Below, in pieces: positions 18,051 through 27,347 of a DNA stretch of 64,000 nucleotides. Location: the NCBI GenBank assembly GCA_942490855.1, contig CALNYS010000001.1, positions 395,257 to 459,256 on the forward strand, in the 5' to 3' direction. A program made the position numbers and the translations under genes. The stretch's first letter is position 1, and each line of letters begins with the position of its first letter. The notes under the pieces are model-generated. The model saw nothing but the letters and a program-made list of their open reading frames with translations, ran no database searches and had not been told where the DNA came from. The stretch is from CALNYS01 sp942490855 (GTDB lineage: Bacteria; Planctomycetota; Phycisphaerae; Phycisphaerales; UBA1924).

Positions 18051-18824
18051 ATGGACCCGCGAAAGTGGTTTGCTTCGCTGCCGCTGTTCGGCTCGCCACC
18101 TTGCGTCTACTGCGGCGGCCCTGCGGGCACATTCGATCACACCCCGCCAAGGTGCCTCTTGCCGTCACCAATGCCAAATGGTGCGCCGGCGATGACAGTT
18201 CCTGCTTGTGCAGCCTGCAATGGCGGGTTCTCGCTTGACGAAACTCGAACTGCTGCGGTCGTATGCACCGTCTCATTTATGGAGGAAGATCGGCAGGCAC
18301 TGGCGCCGGGAGGTTGGCTGGCAACAGCGATGAAGCGGGATGCGGATCTGAAACTATTCGTCTCCGCGCGTTTGGGTTCGGATGAGATCTTTCGTGCGGA
18401 CGAAGAAGTACTCGCTGTGATCTCTAGAGTCATGCGCAAGACGGCTTTGGGCCTTCTGTTTCACGAGTTTGGACGAGTGGTGCCGCTCGAAAAACTCGAT
18501 GTACTGGCCATCGAACACGTAAACAACGTGCACGCTACGACACTTACCGAAAGGCATCGACGAGAAGATGGTCTTTGGTCCGAGGTCACACCATCATGTC
18601 GCGAGCTAGAACGTCAGGTGCTCGCCATGTCCGGCTATCCACCACCGAGCATGCCCGCTTGGCGAATTTACGCCCCTCGCTACTTCGAGTACATGTTCCT
18701 GAAGCGATCGAATGGACGCCTCTTGGTGTCATTGAAGATTCACAACGCACTTGCTATCCTACTCGACGCGCCATGGCCAAGCAAAGCGGGCCCATATCGC
18801 GGTGGGAAGCCGTCACTGCCGTAG
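18051..18824 (+). CDS. HNH-like zinc-binding protein
   Basis: A 257-residue protein with CVYCGG, then FDHTPPRC, then VPACAACNGGFS within residues 18-60. This arrangement of two Cys pairs around Asp-His and Asn resembles an HNH nuclease core with a structural zinc. The remaining 190 residues are not recognised. I chose ATG 18051, which starts just before the conserved part; an in-frame ATG at 17964 adds an unlikely leader. It lies directly upstream of a DNA methyltransferase on the same strand, so a role as nuclease or accessory of that defence locus is plausible but inferred. Confidence 0.6.
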   Translation: MDPRKWFASLPLFGSPPCVYCGGPAGTFDHTPPRCLLPSPMPNGAPAMTVPACAACNGGFSLDETRTAAVVCTVSFMEEDRQALAPGGWLATAMKRDADLKLFVSARLGSDEIFRADEEVLAVISRVMRKTALGLLFHEFGRVVPLEKLDVLAIEHVNNVHATTLTERHRREDGLWSEVTPSCRELERQVLAMSGYPPPSMPAWRIYAPRYFEYMFLKRSNGRLLVSLKIHNALAILLDAPWPSKAGPYRGGKPSLP

Positions 18825-18979
18825 GCAGGCATGGGTCACTACGCCTCGGTTTCAGCCCCGATCTGGCGATGGCGTGATCGAATACCAACGCCATCTCCGT
18901 GGCCAGGCCATTTGTCGAGCCAGAGCGTATGATGTGTACCGTCTGTAGACACTGACAGAATACGAGCACGGGTGCGCGG

Positions 18980-20305
18980 ATGGCCAAGAAATATCAACTC
19001 CAGTTTGTGGATCTGTTCGCCGGTGTTGGCGGCTTCCATGTGGGACTGGAGCGGCTCGGGCACCGGTGTGTCTTGGCATGTGAAAACAACGAAGCGCTTC
19101 AGAAGATCTACTACCAGAACTTCGATCTAGATCCGGCCGGGGACATCCGCGATCTGGAACTGAAAGACATCCCACGACATGACGTGCTTTGTGCTGGCTT
19201 TCCGTGCCAGCCCTTCTCGAAAGCTGGTGAACAACTAGGCTTAAGTTGTGACCGCGATGGGGATCTGTTTGGTGAAATCCTGCGCATCCTGGACGGCCAT
19301 CGCCCCAAATGGATCCTCCTCGAGAATGTCGCCAACCTCCTTAGGCATGACCGCGGCGAAACCTATCAATGGATGAAGGACGAACTCGAAGACTTGGGGT
19401 ATGCGGTCTCCGAACGCGTTCTTTCGCCGCACCAGTTTGGGATCCCTCAGATTCGAGAGCGTGTGTTCATCGTTGGGTCTACCTGCGGGCTTGATCACTT
19501 CGAGTGGCCTGAGCCCCCTGGTGTGATCCCAGACATTCGGAGCGTGCTCGATCCCGAACCTTCCGATGCGCGAGCCTTACCGGATCACTACGAGCGCTGC
19601 CTCGATGTCTGGCAGGAGTTTCTTGACCGCCTTCCTCATGCAGAGCCGCTTCCGTCCTTCCCGATTTGGACCTTTGAGTTTGGAGCTACGTATCCTTACG
19701 AGGGGATACCTCCGCTTCGCCGCGACCCACGCTATCTGGCCCGTACTCGTGGTTCATTCGGGCGGCCGCTCTCCGGCCTCACGGAACTCGAACGGCGTGA
19801 GCGACTGCCCAGTTACGCCCGAGGAAATACTCAGTTTCCCCGCTGGAAACAGACGTTCATCGCACAAAACAGAGCGTTCTTCGAAAAGCATCGGCGCCGG
19901 CTGAAGGGGTGGCTGCCAAAGCTCGCACCGTTTGCACCCAGCCTCCAGAAACTCGAATGGAATTGTAAAGGCGAGACACGTCAGCTCGACGAGCATGTCC
20001 TCCAATTCCGTGCCTCGGGTGTTCGCGTGAAGCGATCCAACTGGGCCCCGGCTCTGGTCGCGATGACGACAACTCAGGTTCCGGTGATCACATGGGAGCG
20101 GCGATACATGACCGTTCGTGAGTGTTCTCGTCTTCAAGGTCTCGGTGATCTTGAACTGGCGCCGCTCAACTCGACGAGTGCATATAGGGCGATTGGAAAC
20201 GCCGTCAGCGCCGACCTCGTAGAGATGATTGGACGCAGACTGCTTCAAGGCGCAAGCTCAACGTGTCGGCGTACCCGGATAGATTCGCGCTTACTGACGG
20301 TGTGA
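18980..20305 (+). CDS. DNA (cytosine-5-)-methyltransferase
   Basis: A 441-residue C5-cytosine methyltransferase with the motifs in canonical order. These are motif I FVDLFAGVGGFHVGL (SAM binding), motif IV GFPCQPFS with catalytic Cys76, motif VI LLENV, motif VIII QIRERVFIVG, and C-terminal motif X AYRAIGNAVS. The region between VIII and X is the target-recognition domain, so the methylated sequence cannot be read off. The 3' end overlaps by 15 bp the convergent PD-(D/E)XK gene. This arrangement fits a modification enzyme protecting host DNA from the three-gene operon opposite. Confidence 0.95.
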   Translation: MAKKYQLQFVDLFAGVGGFHVGLERLGHRCVLACENNEALQKIYYQNFDLDPAGDIRDLELKDIPRHDVLCAGFPCQPFSKAGEQLGLSCDRDGDLFGEILRILDGHRPKWILLENVANLLRHDRGETYQWMKDELEDLGYAVSERVLSPHQFGIPQIRERVFIVGSTCGLDHFEWPEPPGVIPDIRSVLDPEPSDARALPDHYERCLDVWQEFLDRLPHAEPLPSFPIWTFEFGATYPYEGIPPLRRDPRYLARTRGSFGRPLSGLTELERRERLPSYARGNTQFPRWKQTFIAQNRAFFEKHRRRLKGWLPKLAPFAPSLQKLEWNCKGETRQLDEHVLQFRASGVRVKRSNWAPALVAMTTTQVPVITWERRYMTVRECSRLQGLGDLELAPLNSTSAYRAIGNAVSADLVEMIGRRLLQGASSTCRRTRIDSRLLTV

Positions 20306-21289
20306 CAAGGCGCACGTAAGAGCAGCAGCGATGGGACCATCTGTCGTGGGTGGATCGCCCTGCCAAGGCTGCCCCATGCCAAAGTCAGAGGTGAAGCGAG
20401 CTCGGAGCACGCCCACGGGCAGATTGCCCAATTGAGGCACGTCACCAGCCGGATACACCTCGAGTGTCGATAGGGCTCGCGCTAGATCAAAGCTGGTCTC
20501 GCGAGCCACTTGCCAGTCCCGGCCGAGCGTCCTGATGCACTCTGTGTCTATTCTTGCCTGCGAATTCGGCGCGAGCGAGAGGACGCGATCCCACAATGCC
20601 CCCACGCTGGTCCCTTGCGATACGCGCTCCGTCATGATCGATACGAATGCTGCCGTGACTCCGGGGGGCGGCGTCACTTGACTCGATGCCAATTCATGGT
20701 GCCGCTGAATTGACGTGGTGGCCTTGACATCGAGCCGCTCGGTCTCAGATCCGAAGTCGTACCGAGATCCCGAGTGGCTTCGCCATTGGCGAGCGAGCTG
20801 CGCAGGGTACGGGCAGTAAGCGATGAGCAGGAGTTCTGCCCAAATCCCGAGGATCTGAGCATCCCCGGCGTACGAATATTCTCTGAAGAGGTCGAGAAGG
20901 CGTTCGACGATCTCGCCAAGGGACTTTTGAGTCGCGGGAGCGCCATCAACAAGAACACCACCGACGGCTCGAACAAACAGTTCGATCGTTGGATCGTCTT
21001 GAGCCAGGCATTCGAGAAGGCTTACGGTCACTTCCTGGTGGCGCTCCCCGTCATCGATGGACACCCTGACTCCGTGACGCACTCGAAGCAGCGGGAGTGA
21101 GACAGCCGGATGGCTATTTCGCTCGCCCGTAGCTACCAGAAGAAATGCAACGCCTGCGTGAGAGTTGCGTCCAACCCACCCGATTCCCTCGCCACCAGGC
21201 AGCGAGCGAACGACGAAGCTGAGTTGGTCGTGGTCCGGTCGCGGCTGTATCGACTGGACAGTCCGTAATAGAGAGTCGAATCTGATCAC
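20291..21289 (-). CDS. PD-(D/E)XK nuclease, DUF4420-like
   Basis: A 332-residue protein resembling the DUF4420 family (PF14390) of PD-(D/E)XK nucleases. A helix with WAE (Glu about 152) precedes RYDFGSETERLDVKATTS, giving the acidic residue and D-x-K pair (Asp187, Lys189) of the active site. It would be the cleaving component of a restriction-like system. The GTG start at 21289 overlaps the stop of the Z1 gene (GTGA); a longer frame starting at 21343 lies inside the Z1 gene and is rejected. It is the last gene of the three-gene minus-strand operon and converges on the methyltransferase. Confidence 0.8.
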   Translation of the reverse strand: MIRFDSLLRTVQSIQPRPDHDQLSFVVRSLPGGEGIGWVGRNSHAGVAFLLVATGERNSHPAVSLPLLRVRHGVRVSIDDGERHQEVTVSLLECLAQDDPTIELFVRAVGGVLVDGAPATQKSLGEIVERLLDLFREYSYAGDAQILGIWAELLLIAYCPYPAQLARQWRSHSGSRYDFGSETERLDVKATTSIQRHHELASSQVTPPPGVTAAFVSIMTERVSQGTSVGALWDRVLSLAPNSQARIDTECIRTLGRDWQVARETSFDLARALSTLEVYPAGDVPQLGNLPVGVLRARFTSDFGMGQPWQGDPPTTDGPIAAALTCALSHRQ

Positions 21290-23532
21290 TGTGCAGCCTG
21301 GTTCTGGCGAATCATCGGCCGGTTGACACGGTCGCCCAGCCACAGTGCGAGAACCGGAACCTTCGATTCGATCACCTCGCGTTCGGTGGCCGAGGTGCTG
21401 TCGCTACCCTGTCCCACGTCGAAGCGGTGGAGTTGCAGGGTGACGTCGTTAAGGTGAACTTCCCGGTCCCCCGAGTAGGCATATGGCGGTCGACCCGGGT
21501 GGGCACCGGCAAAAACCTGCTTGATGCGCCCTGCGTCATCTACGCCGCGGAACGGCTCAGAGTCCGGCCGCATGACGATAATGTTCGCCACTAGGTCCTG
21601 GTATTCGTCGAGCGCGTTCGCGATCATCGACAATGCGACCTGCCACTGCGTGTGCTCCTCGGCATCTGGTAGAACCACGCCTGCGAGAACCTGTTCGTAG
21701 AGCTCCCGCAGAGGGATATCGATCAGTCCAGTATGGCGATGATCATTCCGGATCCTGCTGGCATCCTCAATCCACGGGGCTTCGGTGAACTGCAACAAGC
21801 TTCCACGTGACGCGAGGAAATCTTGCGTCATCGCACCGTTCTCGCGACACCGATTGACGCGTTCGAGTGTCCCCGCTTGAGCCAGCCAACCCTTTCGCAG
21901 GATGTACCGCGTCGGGTTATCGACTAAGACAGCTGGACGTGTGGGCCTGAGTTGGGCGTCGAGTTCAAACTCCCGTGGAATCGTCGGCTCGGCTAAGCGA
22001 TGACGATTTCGCTCGAGAAATCCGCGCATGCTAGTCTCGTGACGCACATACACCGAGAACGCCCGTCGAGCATCAGGACCAAGGTAAATCCGGCACAGGT
22101 CTTCGTAGCCCTGCTTGTATCCGAAGAATCGAGCCCGCTGCTGGATTGTGTCAGCTTGACCCGTGCCGATATCTCGTGGCATGTAGGTGACCGTCAGGCC
22201 TTCGACGGTGAAGCCGCGGTCCAGGTTCTGACCGCCAACGAGAATCCACGAATAGGCTTGCCCCCATTCCGTTGACCAGTCGGTTCGGTCGACCCCTGGC
22301 CGGGCGTTCACTTCGCGCACCTGCGTGTGCCCGATTGCCTCGGACAACTTCTCAGCCAACTCGTCGAAATCGGCGAGTTCACCATTGGTGTTCGTCCCGG
22401 CCAAGTCCTTGTAAGCCTCGCGGAATGCGTCCAGTTGCTGCGGACGATCATGCTCGTCGGCGATCTCGCGACGCCATGAATCCATCGCCATCCGAATCCT
22501 GTCTGCGAAGAACTGATGGCTATTCTGCGATCGCGATGGATGAACCATCATCGAACGGTTTGGCGGTACTGGAAGCTCACCCGTACGCCCTTCTGTGACG
22601 AGCCCCTGCGCGACTCCCAGGAAAAACACTCGCATCGCCTTGAACAACGATGGCGGTGCCTCGAGTAAATCGTCGGCCATCTGGAGGTCGTTCTGCGAAA
22701 TGATTCGGACGAGGTCATCTTCACGGTCGACGAACACCCGATGTCCCCCGACATAGCCATCGCCGGGCTCGAGAGGTTCGCAGAAGCTCGGCGAGAGGCG
22801 GTCCCACAGTGGAATGAAGATGTTCGCCTGAGGCGTTGCGGTGTACTGCAGGTAGGTGTGCCGCGGAGCGCGGTCGCGAAGCCCGAGAATCTGGGAGTAG
22901 TTTGCACTCTCTCCGTTCTGGTTCACTCGAGTGTTCAAAGATATCTGGTCGGCCTCGTCGTCGATGATCAGCATCGGCGATGCCGCGTCTCCGAGCGCCT
23001 CAATCAGGGCACCCAGGTTCTGAACGTGCCGATGATGCTTGAGCGAGGTAAGAAGCAGTGTCTTTGGGCGCCCGTTCTCCCATCCTGCGAGTGCCGTGTT
23101 GAGTTCGTGAAGCTGTGCATCTGTCGGGTTGTGTGCGCGATGCCATGGGCGCCGGAAGTTCGCGCCGACGTCGAGGTCCTTCGCAAGACGGTCTTTATTC
23201 TGGTCCGCGAGATTCAGCGATGAGCCTGCAATCACAGCGACACATCGGAATCCGTTGTCATGAGCGGCCGCTGCCACAGATGTGAAGGACAGCGTCTTGC
23301 CGCTCTGGACATAGCCGACCACTAAGCCTGTGCTATTCGTTTCGTTTGTACTCAGTGCGGGGTTCACGCACCGTCGCAGGATACGGATGGTCGAATCACG
23401 GACAGCACGTCTGGCAACTGAGTCATTCGGGAACTTGTTGCCAAGGAGGCGCTCGAGTTCCCTACCGACAACGGGATCCCACCCATTGCCACCTGGCCCA
23501 ACGATCCTCGCCTCGGCATCGCTAGTGCTCAT
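21286..23532 (-). CDS. Z1-domain ATPase/helicase-like protein
   Basis: A 748-residue protein of the Z1 family (PF10593). Walker A is GYVQSGKT (73-80) and Walker B is IIDDEAD (189-195). YLQYTATPQANIF and the C-terminal segment GGQNLDRGFTVEGLTVTYMPR, with QQRARFFGYK, form the family core. Z1 proteins are superfamily-2-like ATPases found in gene clusters with C5 methyltransferases, Hsp90-like ATPases and PD-(D/E)XK nucleases. They are predicted to translocate DNA or remodel the complex. The start ATG overlaps the stop of the upstream ATPase gene and the end overlaps the nuclease start, so all three are coupled. Confidence 0.88.
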   Translation of the reverse strand: MSTSDAEARIVGPGGNGWDPVVGRELERLLGNKFPNDSVARRAVRDSTIRILRRCVNPALSTNETNSTGLVVGYVQSGKTLSFTSVAAAAHDNGFRCVAVIAGSSLNLADQNKDRLAKDLDVGANFRRPWHRAHNPTDAQLHELNTALAGWENGRPKTLLLTSLKHHRHVQNLGALIEALGDAASPMLIIDDEADQISLNTRVNQNGESANYSQILGLRDRAPRHTYLQYTATPQANIFIPLWDRLSPSFCEPLEPGDGYVGGHRVFVDREDDLVRIISQNDLQMADDLLEAPPSLFKAMRVFFLGVAQGLVTEGRTGELPVPPNRSMMVHPSRSQNSHQFFADRIRMAMDSWRREIADEHDRPQQLDAFREAYKDLAGTNTNGELADFDELAEKLSEAIGHTQVREVNARPGVDRTDWSTEWGQAYSWILVGGQNLDRGFTVEGLTVTYMPRDIGTGQADTIQQRARFFGYKQGYEDLCRIYLGPDARRAFSVYVRHETSMRGFLERNRHRLAEPTIPREFELDAQLRPTRPAVLVDNPTRYILRKGWLAQAGTLERVNRCRENGAMTQDFLASRGSLLQFTEAPWIEDASRIRNDHRHTGLIDIPLRELYEQVLAGVVLPDAEEHTQWQVALSMIANALDEYQDLVANIIVMRPDSEPFRGVDDAGRIKQVFAGAHPGRPPYAYSGDREVHLNDVTLQLHRFDVGQGSDSTSATEREVIESKVPVLALWLGDRVNRPMIRQNQAAQ

Positions 23533-25100
23533 GCGCTACCTCCATCGTTTCGTCGCGAAAGTGATGATCGCAGCAACTCATTGGCGTTGCGCCGGAGTTC
23601 GCCTGGACCGCAGCTTCCGCCGCTGAACCGTGCGAGCACCTCCGCCAAGCCGAATGCGGCGGCCAATCGGAGGATGGGCTCAAGACTCTCCTGGTCATCA
23701 AGCCGCACCATTCTCCTCATAAACGGGCTGGCCAAATTCACCCGGAGGCCGACGCGGCGGGTACGAAGCGCCTCGTTCTGATCGCACGCGATCTCGAGCC
23801 AGTCAGTCGCGCTCTCGGTGCCGGAGAGTTCGACTGTGACATTCCACTCTCCGCCCGTCGCGCTGATAGCAAACTCTCGATGCTCAACGGCCGCGGTATC
23901 TTTCTCAGGAAGTTCCGGTGGTGGTTCGGGTGCCGTTGCGGTCGATGCGCCAACACGCGTAAGATCCTCTGCGCCGTGGTTCACGAGCGCGGTGACGACG
24001 CCTGAGACTGCATTGCTCGTTGCTCGAGATGTACTCGATCCTGTCGGGCGACCGCTTCGGTAGTTTCTGGCCTGCTTTAAGAGAGGGAGTGGGTCCTCGT
24101 CCAGGGTTCTTCGGAGCTTCTCCAAGAACTGATCTTCTGCATCTCCCCAGCGGAAGCCGTCCTTTGTGTGCGACACGTCGAAGTCATCCATGTGGAGTTC
24201 ACCCCACACCCGCTGTGATTCGTAGGTATTGCCGCTCCCGAAAATCTCAGGAGGTCGGTACTTCTCGTCACCGGTCCCAACGATCGCACGGTTCCTTCGA
24301 AATAGGCACAGGCCTGCACGGCGCGTATCGCCGCGAGCCAAGAGGCCAGCCTCGCCACATACCACCCGGCCATCATCGAGCTCGAAGGCAATCGACTTGC
24401 GCCATTGTTTGGGTTCTCCATCGGGCTCGTTTTCCACTGTGTAGCGAGGGGCAACGAGCAAGTCCGGTTCGTTGTACTCAAGAGCCTCGTACAATGCGGA
24501 TGGTGACGCACCGGGGACTCGTAATTGGAGCAGATCGTCACGGATGAAGCAACGGTAGATATCCGTGAGGTGATCTCGGATCTTCGCCAGCGTGCGACCC
24601 TGCGGAACCTGGTAGACGTTGCGGAGAGTTATCCGCGTGAAGTGGTCTGCTGGGTCACATGGGATGGTTTCGATGTCGAGTTCATCGATCCGATCCTGAA
24701 TGATCTTGTCGATGTCAAAGTAAATACGGCGTTCAACAGACTCACCAATGGCGCTGGTGCGTACATCCCACACAGGAGCGAACCAGCAAGATGCACTCTT
24801 CATCCCCATTCCGAACTGACTTAGGCCCGCTGCATCCTGCGGTGGTTCCGCTGGACGAAACGCACGAGCGATGTCGGATTCGGCAATACCGCCGGCGTTA
24901 TCACTGATGACAATGCTCTTGTCGAGGCGGTCGATCTCAATCGACACGGAGAGCTTCGCGCGCGGTCCCATTTGTTCACACGTCGACAAAAAGCTCTGCA
25001 CCGCGTTGTCTACATATTCGGCCAGCGCATACCAAGGCTTGTACTCCAAGTGGCGGAGCACGGCGAGGATATTTACTCCAGGACGGATACCGACGCGCAT
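23529..25100 (-). CDS. Hsp90/MutL-type (GHKL) ATPase of the restriction-like cassette
   Basis: A 523-residue protein with a GHKL ATP-binding domain at the N-terminus: LAEYVDNAVQ (Glu28, Asn32), SDNAGGI (66-72) and GMGMKSA (97-103). The C-terminal half is unrecognised, with a Pro/Glu-rich stretch near residue 410. Related ATPases occur next to Z1 proteins and may act as an ATP-gated clamp or sensor. It is the first gene of the operon; 249 bp of intergenic sequence upstream, to the recombinase gene, presumably holds the promoter. Confidence 0.85.
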   Translation of the reverse strand: MRVGIRPGVNILAVLRHLEYKPWYALAEYVDNAVQSFLSTCEQMGPRAKLSVSIEIDRLDKSIVISDNAGGIAESDIARAFRPAEPPQDAAGLSQFGMGMKSASCWFAPVWDVRTSAIGESVERRIYFDIDKIIQDRIDELDIETIPCDPADHFTRITLRNVYQVPQGRTLAKIRDHLTDIYRCFIRDDLLQLRVPGASPSALYEALEYNEPDLLVAPRYTVENEPDGEPKQWRKSIAFELDDGRVVCGEAGLLARGDTRRAGLCLFRRNRAIVGTGDEKYRPPEIFGSGNTYESQRVWGELHMDDFDVSHTKDGFRWGDAEDQFLEKLRRTLDEDPLPLLKQARNYRSGRPTGSSTSRATSNAVSGVVTALVNHGAEDLTRVGASTATAPEPPPELPEKDTAAVEHREFAISATGGEWNVTVELSGTESATDWLEIACDQNEALRTRRVGLRVNLASPFMRRMVRLDDQESLEPILRLAAAFGLAEVLARFSGGSCGPGELRRNANELLRSSLSRRNDGGSA

Positions 25101-25349
25101 GCCTCAAATCCTGCTCGCGAGATTTTTTCCAAGCTACGGCATATCACCACGGTGGTGACCGACTGCCTTGAGGATATCGCACACGTTACGGTCAGGCAGA
25201 AGCTGTCGGCGATCGGCCTATGTCTAGGGTGAGATGTAGCACTCAGCAGTCTGGGGAGTATTGACCATTCGTTCAGAATCTGCCAGTGTAATGCTACTGA
25301 CCATACTCGATTGAATGGCCATATCCATGCCTGCCCCCAAGGGCTACGG

Positions 25350-27230
25350 TCAGATTTCGATTATCGCGACTTGCGCAATCGCCGGGCTCGGGAGGGTGCG
25401 TGCCGACAGAATCCGCGTCTCATCAACGGAGAGTGTCAGTGATTCAACGCACTGCCGAAGCGCTGCCACTCGTGCGTCGTTGGATTCGTTTCGAAGTGTC
25501 ATTTCTAAGCCTGCAATAAACCCACCGTACTCTTGGACCAAGCTCTGGACTTCGTGTTCGCGAAGTGCGAGGCGTTCGAGTTCGGCTGAGCGTGCCTTGA
25601 GTTGTTCTCGTTGCTTCCGGAGATAGCCGAGCCGCTCTTCGATCAGGTCACGAGTCTCCACTGACATCTTGTCAAGCAAAGCCGCGATGTTGGACTCAAT
25701 GCGGTCGCGATCGGTCTCGAGACGCTTCCTCGCCTCTGCGACGTCGTGCGCCTCGTGACCAAGGTGCTCTCGAACAGCGGCGGCGAGCCGATCTCGCCCG
25801 CCCTCGCCCCCGTACCGCTGCTTGTAGAACTCCAATACCGCCTCAATGACGGCGTTCTCGAGTTTCTCCTGCGGTATCGCCCCGAACTCGCACGCCTTAC
25901 GGCCCTTGGCGATGTAGCTGCCGCAGGCGTAGTAGCGGTGCTTGATCTTCGTCCCGTCCTTGCGCGGCTTGCCCTTCGTTCGGGTGACGCCCTGGTACTT
26001 CCCGCCGCAGCGTCCACACTGGATCAGCCCAGACAGCAGAAACCTCGCTCGCTTGCCGCTCCATCCGCCCTCCGGCCGCTTCGGCTCACCGCGCTGAGCG
26101 ATGGACGAGTGCTTGCCCTCCCGGATCTCCTGCGCAAGCTGCCACGTCCGCCGCGGCACGATCGGCTCGTGCGTATCGCGGACGATGATCCAATCTGAGC
26201 GGTCGTTCGGCACCAGTCGCGCGCCGTGGACGTGGCGGCGCTCGACCGGTCGACCACCACCGGACGTCACCCGTTCAATGCGGTGGAAGCGTCCATCAGT
26301 GCGCCGGTTCCAGACCATGTCTCCGCAGTAGATCGGGTTCACGAGGATGGAACGGACCGTTGAGTCGCGCCACTCACCCGAGTAGATGCGCGCCCAGCCA
26401 GGGCCGCGCGGTGTCGCCATGCCGTGGTCGTTGAGGTAGCTGGATACCGCGGTGAGCCCTCGTCGTTCCTCGGTGTAGAGCCGGAAGATCGTCCGGACGG
26501 TCCGAACGCGCTTCGGGTGCCCGAGCACGAGCTGGCCCACATCGCGCTTGGAGACGTTGATCTTCTCGCCGCGGTCGAGTGTTCGGACTATCGTCCCGGC
26601 GTCATCGAGCTGCTGCTTCGTCCCGTCGGGCATGAACCGTAGCCTGAAGAGGAACTCCCCCCGGTCCGAGGTGTAGCGGAGGTCATAGCCGTGGGGCGGC
26701 ACGCCGCCCATCCAGCCGCCGGTCTCGGCCTTGGAGAGCTGGCCGCGGATCGTGACCTTCGAGAGGTCCTTGGACTCCTGCCGCGCCTGCCACTGCTTGA
26801 CCGGGCGGAGCAGGTCGTCCGTGTCGCTTGATTCGCCGAAACCGGCGAAGCCCTCGGCGACGTAGAGCACCTCGACACCGCTCGTGCGGAGCAGGTGGCG
26901 GTAGTAGCCGGCCTCGTCGTTGTCGAGCCGACCGAAGCGCTTCACGTCGTAGACGACGACCAAGCCGAAGTCACGGCCCGCGGCGCCAGCGGCGGCGATC
27001 ATCTCTTGGAAGGCGGGGCGGTTCGTGGCGCGGGTACCGCTGATGGCGTCGTCGACGTACCAGCGGTTCAGGGAGAGGCCGTTCTCGGCGCAGTATCTCT
27101 CGATAGCGCGCTTCTGGTCGGCGATGGACTGCTCCTGCTTGTCGGTCGAGCGGCGGGCGTAGCCCACCGCGGCGGTCTCGAGTGCTCGGCGGCTTCGGCG
27201 GGGGAGGGGGTGGTTCATAGCCCCATACAT
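25350..27230 (-). CDS. Large serine recombinase (integrase)
   Basis: A 626-residue serine recombinase. The catalytic domain has AVGYARRSTDKQEQSIADQ with the nucleophilic serine at residue 28, then VVYDVKRFGR. A recombinase domain follows (GGVPPHGYDLRY, TVRSILVNPIYCGDMVWN). A zinc ribbon (CGRCGGKY and YYACGSY) and a coiled coil complete the protein. Such enzymes integrate and excise phages or islands between short att sites without a tRNA requirement. The second methionine (27218) may be the true start. It sits between the Z1-type cassette and the nuclease-EVE gene and is the likely mover of this island. Confidence 0.93.
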   Translation of the reverse strand: MYGAMNHPLPRRSRRALETAAVGYARRSTDKQEQSIADQKRAIERYCAENGLSLNRWYVDDAISGTRATNRPAFQEMIAAAGAAGRDFGLVVVYDVKRFGRLDNDEAGYYRHLLRTSGVEVLYVAEGFAGFGESSDTDDLLRPVKQWQARQESKDLSKVTIRGQLSKAETGGWMGGVPPHGYDLRYTSDRGEFLFRLRFMPDGTKQQLDDAGTIVRTLDRGEKINVSKRDVGQLVLGHPKRVRTVRTIFRLYTEERRGLTAVSSYLNDHGMATPRGPGWARIYSGEWRDSTVRSILVNPIYCGDMVWNRRTDGRFHRIERVTSGGGRPVERRHVHGARLVPNDRSDWIIVRDTHEPIVPRRTWQLAQEIREGKHSSIAQRGEPKRPEGGWSGKRARFLLSGLIQCGRCGGKYQGVTRTKGKPRKDGTKIKHRYYACGSYIAKGRKACEFGAIPQEKLENAVIEAVLEFYKQRYGGEGGRDRLAAAVREHLGHEAHDVAEARKRLETDRDRIESNIAALLDKMSVETRDLIEERLGYLRKQREQLKARSAELERLALREHEVQSLVQEYGGFIAGLEMTLRNESNDARVAALRQCVESLTLSVDETRILSARTLPSPAIAQVAIIEI

Positions 27231-27288
27231 CCATGGGTGTGGGGCGATAGCAAGCGGATACCGCGGCTGAATCAGGTTCTTTCAACAT

Positions 27289-27302
27289 CATCCATATGGA
27301 TG
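27289..27302. promoter_or_regulatory. 14-bp perfect palindrome upstream of the recombinase
   Basis: CATCCATATGGATG is a perfect palindrome lying 59 bases upstream of the recombinase start. A related half-site (CATCCATGG) lies closer to the gene. It could be an operator or part of the recombinase attachment site; nothing in the sequence decides between these. Confidence 0.4.
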
Positions 27303-27347
27303 AATGCGCCTGGAGACCTATCGTGTCTCCTCTGCCGTGATCTGCCT

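Noticed and set aside
18051..25100. Classification as BREX, DISARM or Druantia
   Set aside because: No PglZ, no BrxC-like or DISARM helicase and no Druantia proteins; the Z1/GHKL/DUF4420 set is different.
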